From Unio delphinus (Eukaryota > Mollusca > Bivalvia > Unionida > Unionidae): a stretch of DNA of 64,000 nt. The translations under genes and the position numbers were made by a program. This document shows, piece after piece, positions 11,980 to 22,243 of this stretch. The notes beneath the pieces are model-generated. The model saw nothing but the letters and a program-made list of their open reading frames with translations, did no database searches and had not been told where the DNA came from. The stretch is taken from NCBI GenBank assembly GCA_029339505.1, contig JAQISU010000025.1, positions 2,004,501 to 2,068,500 on the forward strand, given 5' to 3'. Numbering within the stretch: the stretch's first letter is position 1; each line of letters begins with the position of its first letter.

Positions 11980-13168
11980 ATTTATTTTAAAAGATTTAAA
12001 TTAGACTTATTTTAAGTCTGTTTTGAATTTATTTGAAGTTCAATTCGAATTGAATTAAATTTAATTTAATTTAATTTAAATTGAATTTAAATTTAAGTTT
12101 AAATTAGAATCTAAATTGAGTTTAAATTTGAATTTTGTTTTATTTTGCTTTGTCTTAAATTTTATAAAAAAATTTAATAGAAAAAAAAAAAAAAAAAAGA
12201 TAGAGGGTTTAAAAAAAAGTACATACGAGGACGCTGCAGGGCTATACTACACGGCGCTACGCGAAGTAGGAAGGCCTGCAGAAGAGTGTGGAAAAAGATG
12301 AAAAGAAAAGAAAAAAAAAAGAAAAGAAAAAAGAAAAAAGAAAAAGAAAAAACCCAATGATGGAAATGAATTTATGTAATTTAATTTCATATTTGTATTT
12401 AACAAATTTAAACAAAATTTTTCCTCTAGCTCTCTGGAACCTTTTTCCATACTTTCTCTGTTATGGCTACATCCTATAGTAGCCTTAACCCCCGTATTTA
12501 GGGGAAAATAAACATTTTTCGGCATTTTTGGAATTTTAACCAAATAAATAAATACAAATGGCCGGATAAATTGAGAGAGGAATAGCACAGTCAAATAAAT
12601 TTGTGCGACTTCCTACCTCAAGGAAAACGGACCAACTTTTAATAAATTAACCGAATAGATAAATTGAGACTCACAAAATATTTAAATTCTCGCACCTCAA
12701 TTTATACCAAATTCAAAATTTCAATAATTTAAAAATTTTATATTAACTCGAAATTTTATTGAATAGTAAGACAACTGGGAATGATTTGAATCTACAAGGC
12801 TGTCCTAAACACAAACACAAGTACTTAATAAAAAGTACTCCATACAAAACAGAATAGCATTATACATATAGCATACACCAGGACAATAGGGACCCCTAGC
12901 CAGGGTCGCCCATAAGGAAAGGTCCCTAAAGAGTTTGGGTAGGTCAACTCCCAACTAGAAGGGACTATTAGAATAACACTAAGAATATATAAATACCCCT
13001 TTTCATTTTATAACCCCCTAGGGGGAAAAATTTAGAACTTAAAGAATAAAAATAAAAAAACAACATAAAAAAAATCTGGGGGGAACACACTTACAAATAA
13101 AACTTTTTCAATTTTTTTGATTGGGGGGGGGCATCTGTCTGGTACCCCCCCCCCAAAAAAAAAAAAAT
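11980..13168 (+). other. LINE A 3' untranslated region and tail
   Basis: AT-rich, no coding. Holds a conserved stem-loop (12230-12292), then blocks shared with copies B, C and D: a TTTCCATACTTTCTCTGTTATGG-like stretch near 12450, the GGACAATAGGGACC block near 12881, a G-run/C-run box with GTCTGGTACC near 13137, and a terminal A tract. Confidence 0.8.
12230..12292 (+). promoter_or_regulatory. Conserved LINE 3'-UTR stem-loop (copy A)
   Basis: Left arm CTGCAGG and right arm CCTGCAG pair perfectly around a loop containing GGCGCTACGCGAAGT. In copies C and D the left arm is CCATAGG, with right arm CCTATGG (C) or CCTGTGG (D, one G-U pair). Three base pairs have changed on both sides between A and C. 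This is the place where a LINE reverse transcriptase commonly recognises its own RNA, so a role in priming is inferred. Confidence 0.7.
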
Positions 13169-15105
13169 AAAACACTAGAAAACATTGATAATGAAATAGT
13201 AGGCTACATATGGAATTTCAAGACACATTACAAAAAAAAAATCGACACTATATAGGTCTAAACTAAAGGAGGGATTAGCCTTACCTAATCCCACCCTAAT
13301 AAAATGTAAAAATTTATTAAATAGGTTTTAAAGTTTAGGCAGCACACCACAAACACCTTGGGAAGCACTATACATTTTTTGGTTAGGATTTGGCATGAGA
13401 AACAGACAGGACATATACACAAACAACAAATTGAGTAAGAAAATCGACACACCACACTTATATGGGGGGGGGGGGCTAAAGAAACTTTATATAGGTATAG
13501 GGACTACAAAGAACTATGGGGAATAAGTAAGGATAAGACATATGACTGGATTTGTGATTTAGATGCAACTTCAAGTAAAAATAAAGTAGAGATAGAGAAT
13601 CCACATGTAAATTGGGCTAGGAGGCATTGGTCTGACATCAACTCTCCTAAGGTACAGAGTGTCATCTACACGTACCACCACAACGCCTGGCTTTCGGGCG
13701 AAGTGGCACTTAGAAGACGAATGATTCAGGCCCCTGTTAGCTGCCCTCTATGCAGAAATGCACCGTTCAAAAAAAAACAAAAAAACATACGATGACTCAA
13801 TGTGACAAAACAAAGGAAGAAAGGATCAAACTTTTTATTGAAATAATGAAGGTAGACAAGTACGACAGACGTCAAATACTCTTCCTAGACGGAAACTTTA
13901 ATAAAAACTTAATACGACAAATTACAGACTATATAACGAAGACGTTAATGAAATGTGGACCACTGATAAAGGTTAGGTAAATTTCCTATAATTTAAAAAA
14001 AAATAAATAAACAAACATACAAAACGTTTTCTTTATTTTTTTATTATTTAAAAAAAATAATTATTTATTATTTAAATAATTATTTAAATAATGAAAGATG
14101 CTATATTAGTGTTGTACATTATATAGAATTTAATTATAATACTAAATACCATCTTAATGGGGAAAGTACATTAATGATGACGCAATGGGGCTATATCACA
14201 TGGCGCTACGCGAAGTGAGCAGGCCTATGGAAGAATTTGGAAAATCACCCCATTAGGGTGTTTTATATTTATTTTATACTTTTTTTATTCAGTAAATTTT
14301 AAAAGTTAAAATTAATTTAAATTAGGCACCTCTTCTTCTCTGGATACTATATCCAAACTTTTTTCTTTCATATCGAGATCCCCACTAGACATGATACCCA
14401 TTAAAGGGTAAATTGTGAAAACAAAAGCTTTGGGAAAATTTCTTAGATTAATTAACATAAATAAATAAAAGACGACCCTAATTGAGTCAGAAGCTGTATA
14501 ACCAAATAAATTCGTACAGACCCTTACTCAAGGCAGGCGGACCTAGACTATTAAATATTATTGGAAAGTAAATTGGTGTACATTAAATCTATAATTAAAT
14601 ACACTTCAATTTACACAAAATTCAAAATTGAACTAAAATTTATTAAATAAAAGATTTTACGCGATAACCCATTTACAGAGTTATCAAAAAATAAGACAAA
14701 TGGTGGAAAAATTTGAACGGAAAAGGCTATCCTTACAAAAACACAAAGTATAGACTTATATATAGCAACATACAAATAGCACCAACAAAAAAAGCAAACA
14801 CAAGGACAATAGGGGACCACTAGCCATGGTCAAATGATAAAATAAAGTGGAATACTAATTTGGGCAGGTCTATTCCCATCTAGTAATGTCCTACTTAAAT
14901 AACACTAGGGAAAGAAAAAATACCCCTTTTCAAACATATAATCCCGATGGGAAAAATTAAATGGGGACTTAAATGGAAAAATAAAAAACTTTCAACAACA
15001 TATCAGGGGGGAACAAACATAAACATAAAACCTATTTTTTACCTTTTTTATGATGGGGATGGGGTGGGGGGCACATGTCTGGTGCCCCAAAAAGAAAAAA
15101 AAAAA
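13169..15105 (+). mobile_element. LINE copy B, 5'-truncated, in tandem behind copy A
   Basis: Begins directly after the A-run of copy A, inside the carboxy-terminal third of ORF2 (homologous to the NKTLDTIDNEIINYIW region of A). It runs through the zinc-knuckle end (broken; one readable piece at 13750-13980) and the 3' untranslated region, and finishes with GTCTGGTGCCCC plus A-rich tail at 15080-15105. It abuts the right copy of the duplication GAAATAGGCTA. Either B inserted into the A tail of copy A, or both were made in one event by template switching. Confidence 0.88.
14178..14235 (+). promoter_or_regulatory. Conserved LINE 3'-UTR stem-loop (copy B)
   Basis: Left arm CAATGGG, right arm CCTATGG; one mismatch and one G-U pair, same loop core GGCGCTACGCGAAGTGAGC. 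Decayed version of the element seen in copies A, C and D. Confidence 0.6.
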
Positions 15106-15460
15106 GAAATAGGCTAGCGTGCATTTCTACAAAACCGTAGAGTTTAATTATTACTGATTAGCTGAGGGTTAAATACTTGACTAGAGATTATTAATATGGC
15201 GGTTCTTTTGGAAAATGCACGTATTTCCGAAGTTCAAATAACACGTATGACTGTATACCTTCAGTATCGTAATTCTTTTATTTTTTACGTAGATTCTTTT
15301 CATATTTACACTGAAATGAACCAGCGTGCATTTCTACGAAACCGTAGTTTAATGATCACTGATTAGCTAAGGGTTAAATACTTGAATAGAGATTACTAAT
15401 ATGGCGGTTCTTTTGTAAAATACACGTATTTGCGTCGTTCAAATAGCAGGTATGGCTGTA
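15106..15460 (+). repeat. Host tandem repeat, period 207 bp, right flank of LINE insertion
   Basis: AGCGTGCATTTCTAC occurs at 15116 and 15323, with the intervening sequence conserved (for example GATTAGCTGAGGGTTAAATA). The second unit reads ACTGAAATGAACCAGCGTGC where the interrupted unit reads ACTGAAATAGGCTA / GAAATAGGCTAGCGTGC. It therefore serves as a paralogous empty site for the LINE insertion. 15460-15767 holds nothing else recognised except TAAGCCGACCC and a possible pogo terminus. Confidence 0.85.
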
Positions 15461-15767
15461 TTATCTGGTGGATGGACATCTGTCAAATAGATGTCAAGTA
15501 CGTTAAAACACGTTTTTCATTCATTATCCTACCACTTAAATTAGAAAAAAATATGTTTTACTTCACGACAGGACAAATCTTATCAGCCATGTGGCATCAT
15601 TAGGCATGTGATCTCATATTCGGCGATCGCCGGAAACAATAAATATTGGAAATCGAGGGGAAAAAACATTATAAATTTCAGATTTGGAACTTGACCTGCA
15701 GATAAGCCGACCCCCCCCCCTTCTTCCATATCTTATATTTTTCCTAAATTTCTCGTCTTATACACGA

Positions 15768-15971
15768 GTACATACATACATACATACATACATACATACA
15801 TACATACATACATACATACATACATACATACATACATACATACATACATACATACATACATACATACATACATACATACAATACATACATACATACATAC
15901 ATACATACATACATACATACATACATACATACATACATACATACATACATACATACATACATACATACATA
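15768..15971. repeat. (TACA)n microsatellite
   Basis: About 204 bp of TACA with one slip near 15879. Possibly the right half of the tract ending at 5293. Confidence 0.98.
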
Positions 15972-16084
15972 CTTAACTAGTCAAAACAACACTCGCACTG
16001 GGACAAAGGTCAGTCCATTTTATTTGCCCTTTCCGCCCTCCTCCAAGTAAAAAAAAAGCTGACTGGAGTATGGAAATTCCATAG

Positions 16085-16491
16085 GTGGCAAGACGATTAT
16101 TCTTGGAGATTTAAACTTTCACTTTGACTGTCCTGGAAACCCATACATATCAAACTCCTAGATTCCGTTCATGTTTTCAACCTTAAACAGTCAGTTAACG
16201 AACATGGTCACATTTTAGATTGGATTCTTCATACACCTGATGATAGCATACTACGGCCCGCCCTCGTATCCAACGAACTTGCATCAGATCACTTTTGCAG
16301 TATATGCCATCTGGACGTATCATTCCCTAACCCTCCACCTTTATTTGCTACTTACGAAAACCTCCGTATGATAAATAGAACCAAACTGATGCATGACATC
16401 CAAGCAGACCTAACATTTGTTTACCTTCAACAGCAGAACATCTCGATAACTGCCTGCATTCATTGTTAGAAAAACATGCCCCAGCCATCTA
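16085..16491 (+). pseudogene. CR1-like LINE, endonuclease fragment
   Basis: Conceptual frames read IILGDLNFHFDCPG and, further on, a SDHF motif (near 16285), the endonuclease catalytic signatures of CR1-type LINEs. Followed by EKHAPAI, after which LINE D begins; the reading resumes at 37614. Frames are shifted several times. The 10-bp CAGCCATCTA at 16482-16491 is the left copy of the LINE D target-site duplication. Confidence 0.75.
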
Positions 16492-17320
16492 TTTTTTTTT
16501 TGGGGGGGGGGGGGGCACCAGACAGATGCCCCCCTCCCCACCAAATAAAAAAAAGTAAAAAGTTTTTATGTGTATTTGTGCACCCCCAAGTATGTTGTTT
16601 TGTTTGTTTTTTATTTTCTTTTTAAAAACCCATTTTTTTTCCCCATCGGGGTTATACATTTGATTTGGGGTATTTATAAGGTCCCTAATGAGTTTTTCCG
16701 TAGATCCTTACTAGGTGGGAATTGATCTACCCACACTAGTAGTCTACTTATATAATTGGGTTGACCATGGCTAATGGTCACCTATTTCCTTGTGTTTGCT
16801 ATTTATGTTGGTGCTATTTGTCTGTTTGCTATATAAGGTATATACCTTTGTATTAGTGTAAAGGAAAGCCTTTTCATTCAAATTTTTACCCAGTTGTCTT
16901 CCTTTATGTCTTCCATAAAAGGAACACATGTATGTTCGATATATTTAATTTAAATAATGCTATTTATTTAAATTTGGAATTTTGTATAAACTGAAGTGCG
17001 TTTATTTAAATATTTTTTTTAGTGTTTTTCAATTTATCTAATATTATTTTTTTCCTTAGGTCCGTCTGCTTTGAGAGAGGACCTGTACAAATTTATTTGG
17101 CTGTACAGTTCCTGTCTCAATTTGGTCCGGCCTTTACTTATTTTTTTTAATTAAAATTAAGAAATTGTTTCCAAAATTGTTTATTTTCCCTTAAATAGGA
17201 GCCATGTCTATTACGGGAGATAGACATGGCAGGTAAAGTATGGATTTAGTATCCAGAGAAAAAGAAGTATGTGCATTGAGGTAGATAAAATATATATTTG
17301 GGTGATTTTTCCAAACTCTT

Positions 17321-17371
17321 CCACAGGCCTGCTCACTCCGCGTAGCGCCATGTGATTTAGCCCTATGGTGT
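17321..17371 (-). promoter_or_regulatory. Conserved LINE 3'-UTR stem-loop (copy D)
   Basis: Minus-strand arms CCATAGG and CCTGTGG pair with one G-U; loop core is GGCGCTACGCGGAGTGAGC. Same element as in copies A and C. Confidence 0.65.
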
Positions 17372-17504
17372 CCTCATATGTACTTTCCCCTCACAAAATG
17401 TTATTAATCTTAAGTAAAGAGTTAAAGTATATAAATACTTTTTTTTTTAAAAATTTTCTTTTTTTTAAATTAATTTTTAATTAAATTGAAAAATAAATTT
17501 ATAA

Positions 17505-18348
17505 CTATTCCCTAATCTTCATTAGTGGTCCACATCTTAATATTGTCTGCGTTATATAGTCCGTTATTTGTCTAACCAATTTTCTGTTAAAGTTTCCGTC
17601 TAGGAAAAGTAACTGCCGTCTGTCATATTTGCCTATCTTCATTATTTCTATTATCAGTTTGATTCGTTCTTCATTTGTTTCCTCACATTGAGTTATTGTG
17701 TGGTACTTTGCATATGGGACACTTTTGCATAGAGGGCAACTAATTGGGTTCCGTATCATACGTCTTCTAATAGCCACTTCGCCTGTTAGCCAGGCGTTGT
17801 GGAGGTACGTGTAGAGTATACTCTGTACCTTAGGAGAGTCGATATTGGACCAATGCCTCCAAACTCTGTCCCAATTTACATATGGATATTCTATTTCTAT
17901 TGTAGATCTGGTTTTATTAGTTTCTAAGTCCAAAATATAGTCATATGTGTCTTCCTTTTTCAGTTCCCATAATTTTTTGTTTTCCCTAAACCTATATAAT
18001 ACCCCTTTTATTTCCTTATATACGTGTGGTGTGTCTACTTTCTTAACTAATTTGTTGTTCATGAAAATGTCATGTCTATGTTTCATTCCAAATCCTAACC
18101 AAAAATTGTATATTGCCTCCCATGGTGTTTTACTAAACCTTTTAAATATATTTAATATACTTTTTATTTTTATTAGGAGGGGATTTGGCAAGGCTAATCC
18201 CCCTTTTTTTCTATATAACGTCGATTTTTTATGTATTGTGTTTTGTAATTCCATATGTAATCTACTATTTCATTATCAATATTCTCTAGTGTTTTGTTGT
18301 TAATGTCCACAGCGTTTATTAAATATGTCAAATTTGAATACATATATG
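17505..18348 (-). pseudogene. LINE D ORF2, C-terminal part with zinc knuckle
   Basis: A long frame carries the post-reverse-transcriptase domain and CPLCKS-x8-H-x4-C. It ends in GGPLMKIRE, equivalent to CGPLMKVR at the end of ORF2 in the other copies. The upstream end is cut at 18348 by insertion of P1; the matching upstream part resumes at 34067. Confidence 0.85.
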
Positions 18349-18354
18349 TTCTTG

Positions 18355-18732
18355 AGCAGCAGAGAGGGTGAACCCTACAACGTTTTGAGACAAAATTTGA
18401 TTGAAATCCTTAAAACGAGCCTTCCTACGATCTCATTTTAACCAAAAAGAGGGTGAACCCTACAACGTTTTCAGACAAAATTTTGATTGAAATCTTAAAA
18501 CGAGCCTTCCTACGATCTCATTTTAACCAAAAAAAATGTCTCAGGGGAAAACCCTACAACGTTTTCAGACAAAAAATTTATTGAAATCTTAATGAGCTTT
18601 CCCTACGAAATCTCATTTTAACTAAAAAAATGAAAACGGAGACTTTTACGATTTTTTAATCAATTTTGGTCGCAACTTGTTGTTATCCACCCTCTCTGCT
18701 GCTACAGGTTAACAAAAAATAAGAAATGATTT
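18355..18732 (+). repeat. P1 left terminal inverted repeat
   Basis: About 378 bp, matching 33684-34060 in inverse orientation. It holds three imperfect tandem units (spacing about 85 and 94 bp) with the shared core ACCCTACAACGTTTT-AGACAAA. Its inner edge (18688-18703, CACCCTCTCTGCTGCT) is the inverse of its own outer edge, so the repeat itself has inverted ends. Confidence 0.95.
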
Positions 18733-18773
18733 GATCCAGTCTTTATGATGAAAGTCCTTAGGACGAAAATCAT

Positions 18774-20123
18774 TTATGATTTCACAAACAGACTAATCGC
18801 TAACACCTCTTCTTGTAAATCAATCAGATTATTAGATTGGTCTGTGAGTTTGAAATTAATTCTCGTTAACGAATTATTATGGCATCGCATGTAGACAGGA
18901 TTAATTGGGTTTTCAATAATTAGGAATCCTGGAGGAGCTGTTGGTGCAAATGAATAAAGAATATATCCCTGCTGAGCTTGATTTGATTGCTCTAGATTAA
19001 TCTGATAGCTTCCTTCAATTACATCACATACTAAATTAAGCGCAATCACCGTTGAAATATTCACGTTGAACGGAGCGATATGCCTACCACCACCATCTGG
19101 ATCATTATTATGTTTGAGAAGGACAGTTGAATCTGATTTTTTTAGCGCTTTGATATCGGTTTTAACAATTCTTGCTAATTCATCAGCGTTGTATTTCGGA
19201 AACTTGAAATTACGCAGATTGTCTTCTGTGATATTGTAATCGGTTAGGAATCGTTGTTTATTGTCGCTGTTGTCATTAATTATTGTTTGAATAATTAGTT
19301 CATAGATATATTCCATGTCGGATATAAGTTGATTTATTATTTCAACGTGTTTTTGCGATTTTGTTTTCCGTAGTTGTTCTAGTTGTGTGTCATATAATTG
19401 TTTAATCTCATTAAAATAACCACGGACGTCAGTTAGCGTAAATGAAATAGTAACAGATGAGTCGGTTGTTCTTTTAATGATAAAATCCCATTGCAATGTG
19501 TCTTTGTTGGTGAATATAAATCTATCGGCGATTTTTCCTTTTCTTATATCAGATAAATCATCTCGATAACTGGGATTAATTTCATGATATGATTGTACAT
19601 CCGTGGTTAAGTCGGTGGTGGATTTTTCCGGTGGTAATTCAGGCCATCCTAGTACGGTTCTAATAGAACTTTGATAGATATCTACGACGTATCCTTCCGT
19701 GCTTATCTCAATTGCGGATGATAGTGTCGGCTCATGAACTGTTATAGCGATTTTTGATTCTTTTCCAGTAATCGATTTTATTCTACGCGCGAATTCATTA
19801 TTGATTTGTTCAATTTGGTATGATCCGGTTGGTATCGAAACGACGTTCCAGTCTGGGGTTCCGTCGGGTTTATTCTTATTTGCAAACACTAAAGAATTAT
19901 TGGGTTGTTGACCACCAAATGATTTTGATCTGATATTAGGCCAACTGTGATACACTCGTAGTTTTGCTAGCGCTATCTCCTTCACGGGGACTGGGCTAGG
20001 GAAATTCACACTAAACTCGGGTTCCGTTGATGTTATTGATATCATACTTGTTTGTACTGGGTTCGTGTTCTCCACTACTCGTTGAAGTAATTCCATCGGT
20101 GTCGTCATTGTTATTATACTCAT
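18774..20123 (-). CDS. Putative minor capsid (penton-like) protein, 449 aa
   Basis: Last gene before the left inverted repeat. Recognisable stretches are LAKLRVYHSWPNI with SFGGQQPNNSLVF near residues 55-80, IPTGSYQIEQINNEF near 100, a charged coiled-coil-like middle (about 230-300), and a beta-rich end with LTRINFKLTDQSNNLIDLQEE. The same kind of ending (LTDQ-N-LIDL-E) and the GSYQIEQIN motif are, as far as I remember, typical of the second structural protein of Polintons/adintoviruses, thought to form pentons. The assignment is by resemblance, not proof. Start: MSIITMTTPME, conserved in P2. The gene overlaps a tandem duplication of its own start region (20124-20340). Confidence 0.6.
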   Translation of the reverse strand: MSIITMTTPMELLQRVVENTNPVQTSMISITSTEPEFSVNFPSPVPVKEIALAKLRVYHSWPNIRSKSFGGQQPNNSLVFANKNKPDGTPDWNVVSIPTGSYQIEQINNEFARRIKSITGKESKIAITVHEPTLSSAIEISTEGYVVDIYQSSIRTVLGWPELPPEKSTTDLTTDVQSYHEINPSYRDDLSDIRKGKIADRFIFTNKDTLQWDFIIKRTTDSSVTISFTLTDVRGYFNEIKQLYDTQLEQLRKTKSQKHVEIINQLISDMEYIYELIIQTIINDNSDNKQRFLTDYNITEDNLRNFKFPKYNADELARIVKTDIKALKKSDSTVLLKHNNDPDGGGRHIAPFNVNISTVIALNLVCDVIEGSYQINLEQSNQAQQGYILYSFAPTAPPGFLIIENPINPVYMRCHNNSLTRINFKLTDQSNNLIDLQEEVLAISLFVKS

Positions 20124-20274
20124 GTTGTCGCTCTAATTTTGACACCGCGGAATCATAAATACTGACCATCACTGAGAACTCACAATTTGGTATGGTTGAG
20201 GTTATTGAGATCATTCTGGTTTTTGGGTTCGTGTTTTCTAATTCCATCGGTGTTGTCATTGTTATTATATTCAT
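20011..20274 (-). CDS. Small overlapping ORF produced by a 151-bp junction duplication
   Basis: Starts MNIITMTTPMELENTNPK like the penton-like gene and continues with VSIYDSAVSKLERQHEYNNND like the end of the 181-aa gene upstream. The DNA segment containing the end of one gene and the start of the next is duplicated in tandem with a period of 151 bp (GTTGTCGCTCTAATT at 20124 and 20275). 151 is not a multiple of three, which is why this frame fuses the two. P2 keeps an equivalent frame (49957-50295). Translation is uncertain. Confidence 0.4.
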   Translation of the reverse strand: MNIITMTTPMELENTNPKTRMISITSTIPNCEFSVMVSIYDSAVSKLERQHEYNNNDDTDGITSTSSGEHEPSTNKYDINNINGTRV

Positions 20275-20725
20275 GTTGTCGCTCTAATTTCGATATCGCG
20301 GAATCAAAAATACTGACCATCGCTGAGAATTCACTATCTGATATAATTGTATTATCGAGTGACGACGATATCATCAGGGATAACTGCGAATATGCGGTTG
20401 ATGCAATATGAAATTGAATTAAGTAATTCTGCAGTTTACTCTGGCTGCATGATGATATCTTTTTTGCTATCCCGGTTGATATACCCCCGATTGTAGCCAC
20501 CGCAGAAATGCAAATTGGAACTACGACCGGGGCAATCATTGTAACAGATGCTAGTATTATTCCGGCACCAGTGAGAACGCTTGACACCGAGTACACAGTA
20601 ATATCAATTGCGGTGATTCTTCGTCGGTATTTTTTTATTTTTATTTGATACTCCTCGGCGAGGGTTTTGAGTCTAGTTTGAAATTCTCTGACCTGATCAT
20701 AGCGACATTGCGTTGATGAAATCAT
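20180..20725 (-). CDS. Small membrane protein, 181 aa, function unknown
   Basis: A basic amphipathic amino end (residues 1-38, with KIKKYRRR) precedes two hydrophobic helices (about 40-62 and 66-86, rich in Val, Ile, Ala, Gly), then a polar tail. This looks like a membrane hairpin with the amino terminus inside. In P2 the tail stops earlier (165 aa) because a GAA codon is TAA, so the last residues are not constrained. I do not recognise the family. Its place among virion genes suggests a virion or membrane-interaction role, but that is inference only. Confidence 0.6.
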   Translation of the reverse strand: MISSTQCRYDQVREFQTRLKTLAEEYQIKIKKYRRRITAIDITVYSVSSVLTGAGIILASVTMIAPVVVPICISAVATIGGISTGIAKKISSCSQSKLQNYLIQFHIASTAYSQLSLMISSSLDNTIISDSEFSAMVSIFDSAISKLERQHEYNNNDNTDGIRKHEPKNQNDLNNLNHTKL

Positions 20726-20735
20726 TTTTATTTTA

Positions 20736-20802
20736 AAAACGCTAGCGTTTTCAATTGTGAAATCTAAAGGATTTTCCTTTCAATTGAAACCACTAGTGGT
20801 TT
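20736..20802. repeat. Two palindromes between membrane-protein and fibre-like genes
   Basis: AAAACGCTAGCGTTTT at 20736-20751 and AAACCACTAGTGGTTT at 20787-20802. Both belong to the palindrome family scattered in P1/P2; the corresponding site of P2 has a mutated first copy and a different palindrome (AAATCGTAACGATTT at 50781-50795). Confidence 0.85.
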
Positions 20803-20804
20803 TA

Positions 20805-22219
20805 TTATTTACTTAAATCCGCTGCGAATTCTAAGCACCAGGTGATTTCTTTTCGAATGGTGTTATCAACCGCGACAATCTCAAATTATTCTTCACCCCG
20901 GATAATTACTGTTGCGGTGCCACCAAAGTAGGTTTTACCGCTTACGATGATATCAAATTGCTTGTTAGAGATTAACGTCATCCTGTAGATACCATGAGGC
21001 CACTTCTCGATATTGACTTTCAATTTAGCATTAGATTATTTTACCCAATCAAAGGTCCCATGCTTTACCCTTTCAGAGGTTTCTTTTAGTTTAAGAATAT
21101 CGTAGTAAACGTCGATATAGGTTTTATTGATTTCGGTATATTTCATCATCGTTCCATCGCGGCGTTTAAAAAATGAAATCAAAAGGAAGTCGGCTCCAAT
21201 GCCCGTTAAGGTTAGATAATTCCCGTTGAGTTGAGAATATGTCGTCGTGATATTGTAGCTTTCAGAGCCCTCAAAGAAATTTTTAACCATTTTGCTGATG
21301 CGTATTTGTTCGTCAACCGCGCTTTTAATTTCAGCGAGAGTCGGGCCTGTCAACGATGTGGTTTCAGATTCATCACGTGTTCTCCACAAAAATCTATCCA
21401 CGATGGTATTAAGTGTTGTTTGTCTCACCATAAACCTAATAATATCGTTGAGAGTCATCGTAGATGTAGCGGGGACACCAAAGAAATTATTAGCGACGTG
21501 GGCATTGTGAGTATGCCTGATAATAAACTCGCTGATTTCAGCGAGAGTCGAGTCTGCCATAGGTGGGGATCCAAAAAACCTAACAATGACGTCGTTAGTG
21601 GGTTTTTGTACCCGCTCAACATTTTCTATTATTTTAGAAATATCATTGTAAATCTCGAGATAATTTGCCTTGATTTCATTTTCATTCATCATCCTTCCCG
21701 CGTCCTTGTTAAAAAAGAAAATTTTTGCGAAAAACTGAAAACTGTTTTCCGTGTTCTTCAATTTTAGATTGAAGTGTTGCTAGTTCTAACAGAGAATTAT
21801 CCAACTCATGGTCGTGGGCGGCAATCTTGTCGGTGATCGTAGACACAAGTGCACCTGGTTTAAGTCGTCCGTCGTTGGAATACAACGCAATAGAGTTTTC
21901 AGTGGCGTCTTGCTGCCGTTTTAAAATGTCATCCGCGGATATATTACTGGCTTTAAGTCGTCCGTCGTTGGAATACAGCGCAATAGAGTTTTCAGCGGCG
22001 TCGCGCTGCCGTATCAAAATGTCATTCAATGACACATCACTGGATTTCAATTTACCCTGTTTGTCTTGAAATACAACTATTTCATTAGGATCAACATTTG
22101 TTAAGTTCAACGTCTCAGCGATTTCATCTTCAATTATTTTTTTTTATATCCTTGACAGAATCAGGTGGTGCAGTGCCATCGGGTTTGGGTTTCAAAGTTC
22201 TGCCCCAAATATCAATCAT
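20805..22219 (-). pseudogene. Fibre-like repeat protein gene, broken copy
   Basis: Counterpart of the intact 450-aa gene of P2 (50794-52146). Lesions seen by comparison: a run of nine T at 22137-22145 where P2 has eight, which shifts the frame shortly after the start; a deletion of the first FFG-repeat around 21725; a nonsense codon (TAA for GAA) at about 21036; and a changed carboxy end. P1 also has an extra 29-residue unit of the DILxRQxDAxENSIALYSNDGRLK repeat (21830-22030), i.e. two where P2 has one. Two separate readable pieces remain. Confidence 0.8.
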
Positions 22220-22243
22220 GTTATTGTAAAACTCTTTCTCTCT

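Larger units (their letters stand above)
6682..13168 (+). mobile_element. LINE copy A (L1/Tx1-like non-LTR retrotransposon), near full length
   Basis: Order: a leader containing a histone H3 tail mini-ORF, ORF1 with a CCHC knuckle, ORF2 with endonuclease, reverse transcriptase and a carboxy-terminal zinc knuckle, a long 3' untranslated region with a conserved stem-loop, and an end with C-run plus A-run (13141-13168). The left boundary is fixed by the duplication GAAATAGGCTA at 6671-6681. Its partner at 15106-15116 lies beyond the tandem copy B. ORF1 has two frame breaks; ORF2 has one nonsense codon and one frame break. The L1/Tx1 placement rests on the wording of the reverse transcriptase (RPISLLNTDYKIL, VRQGCPLS, HADD). 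Confidence 0.9.

Noticed and set aside
18355..18732. CRISPR-like array because of regularly repeated units
   Set aside because: Only two to three long imperfect units, mirrored at the other end of a transposon in eukaryotic DNA; they are inverted terminal repeats.
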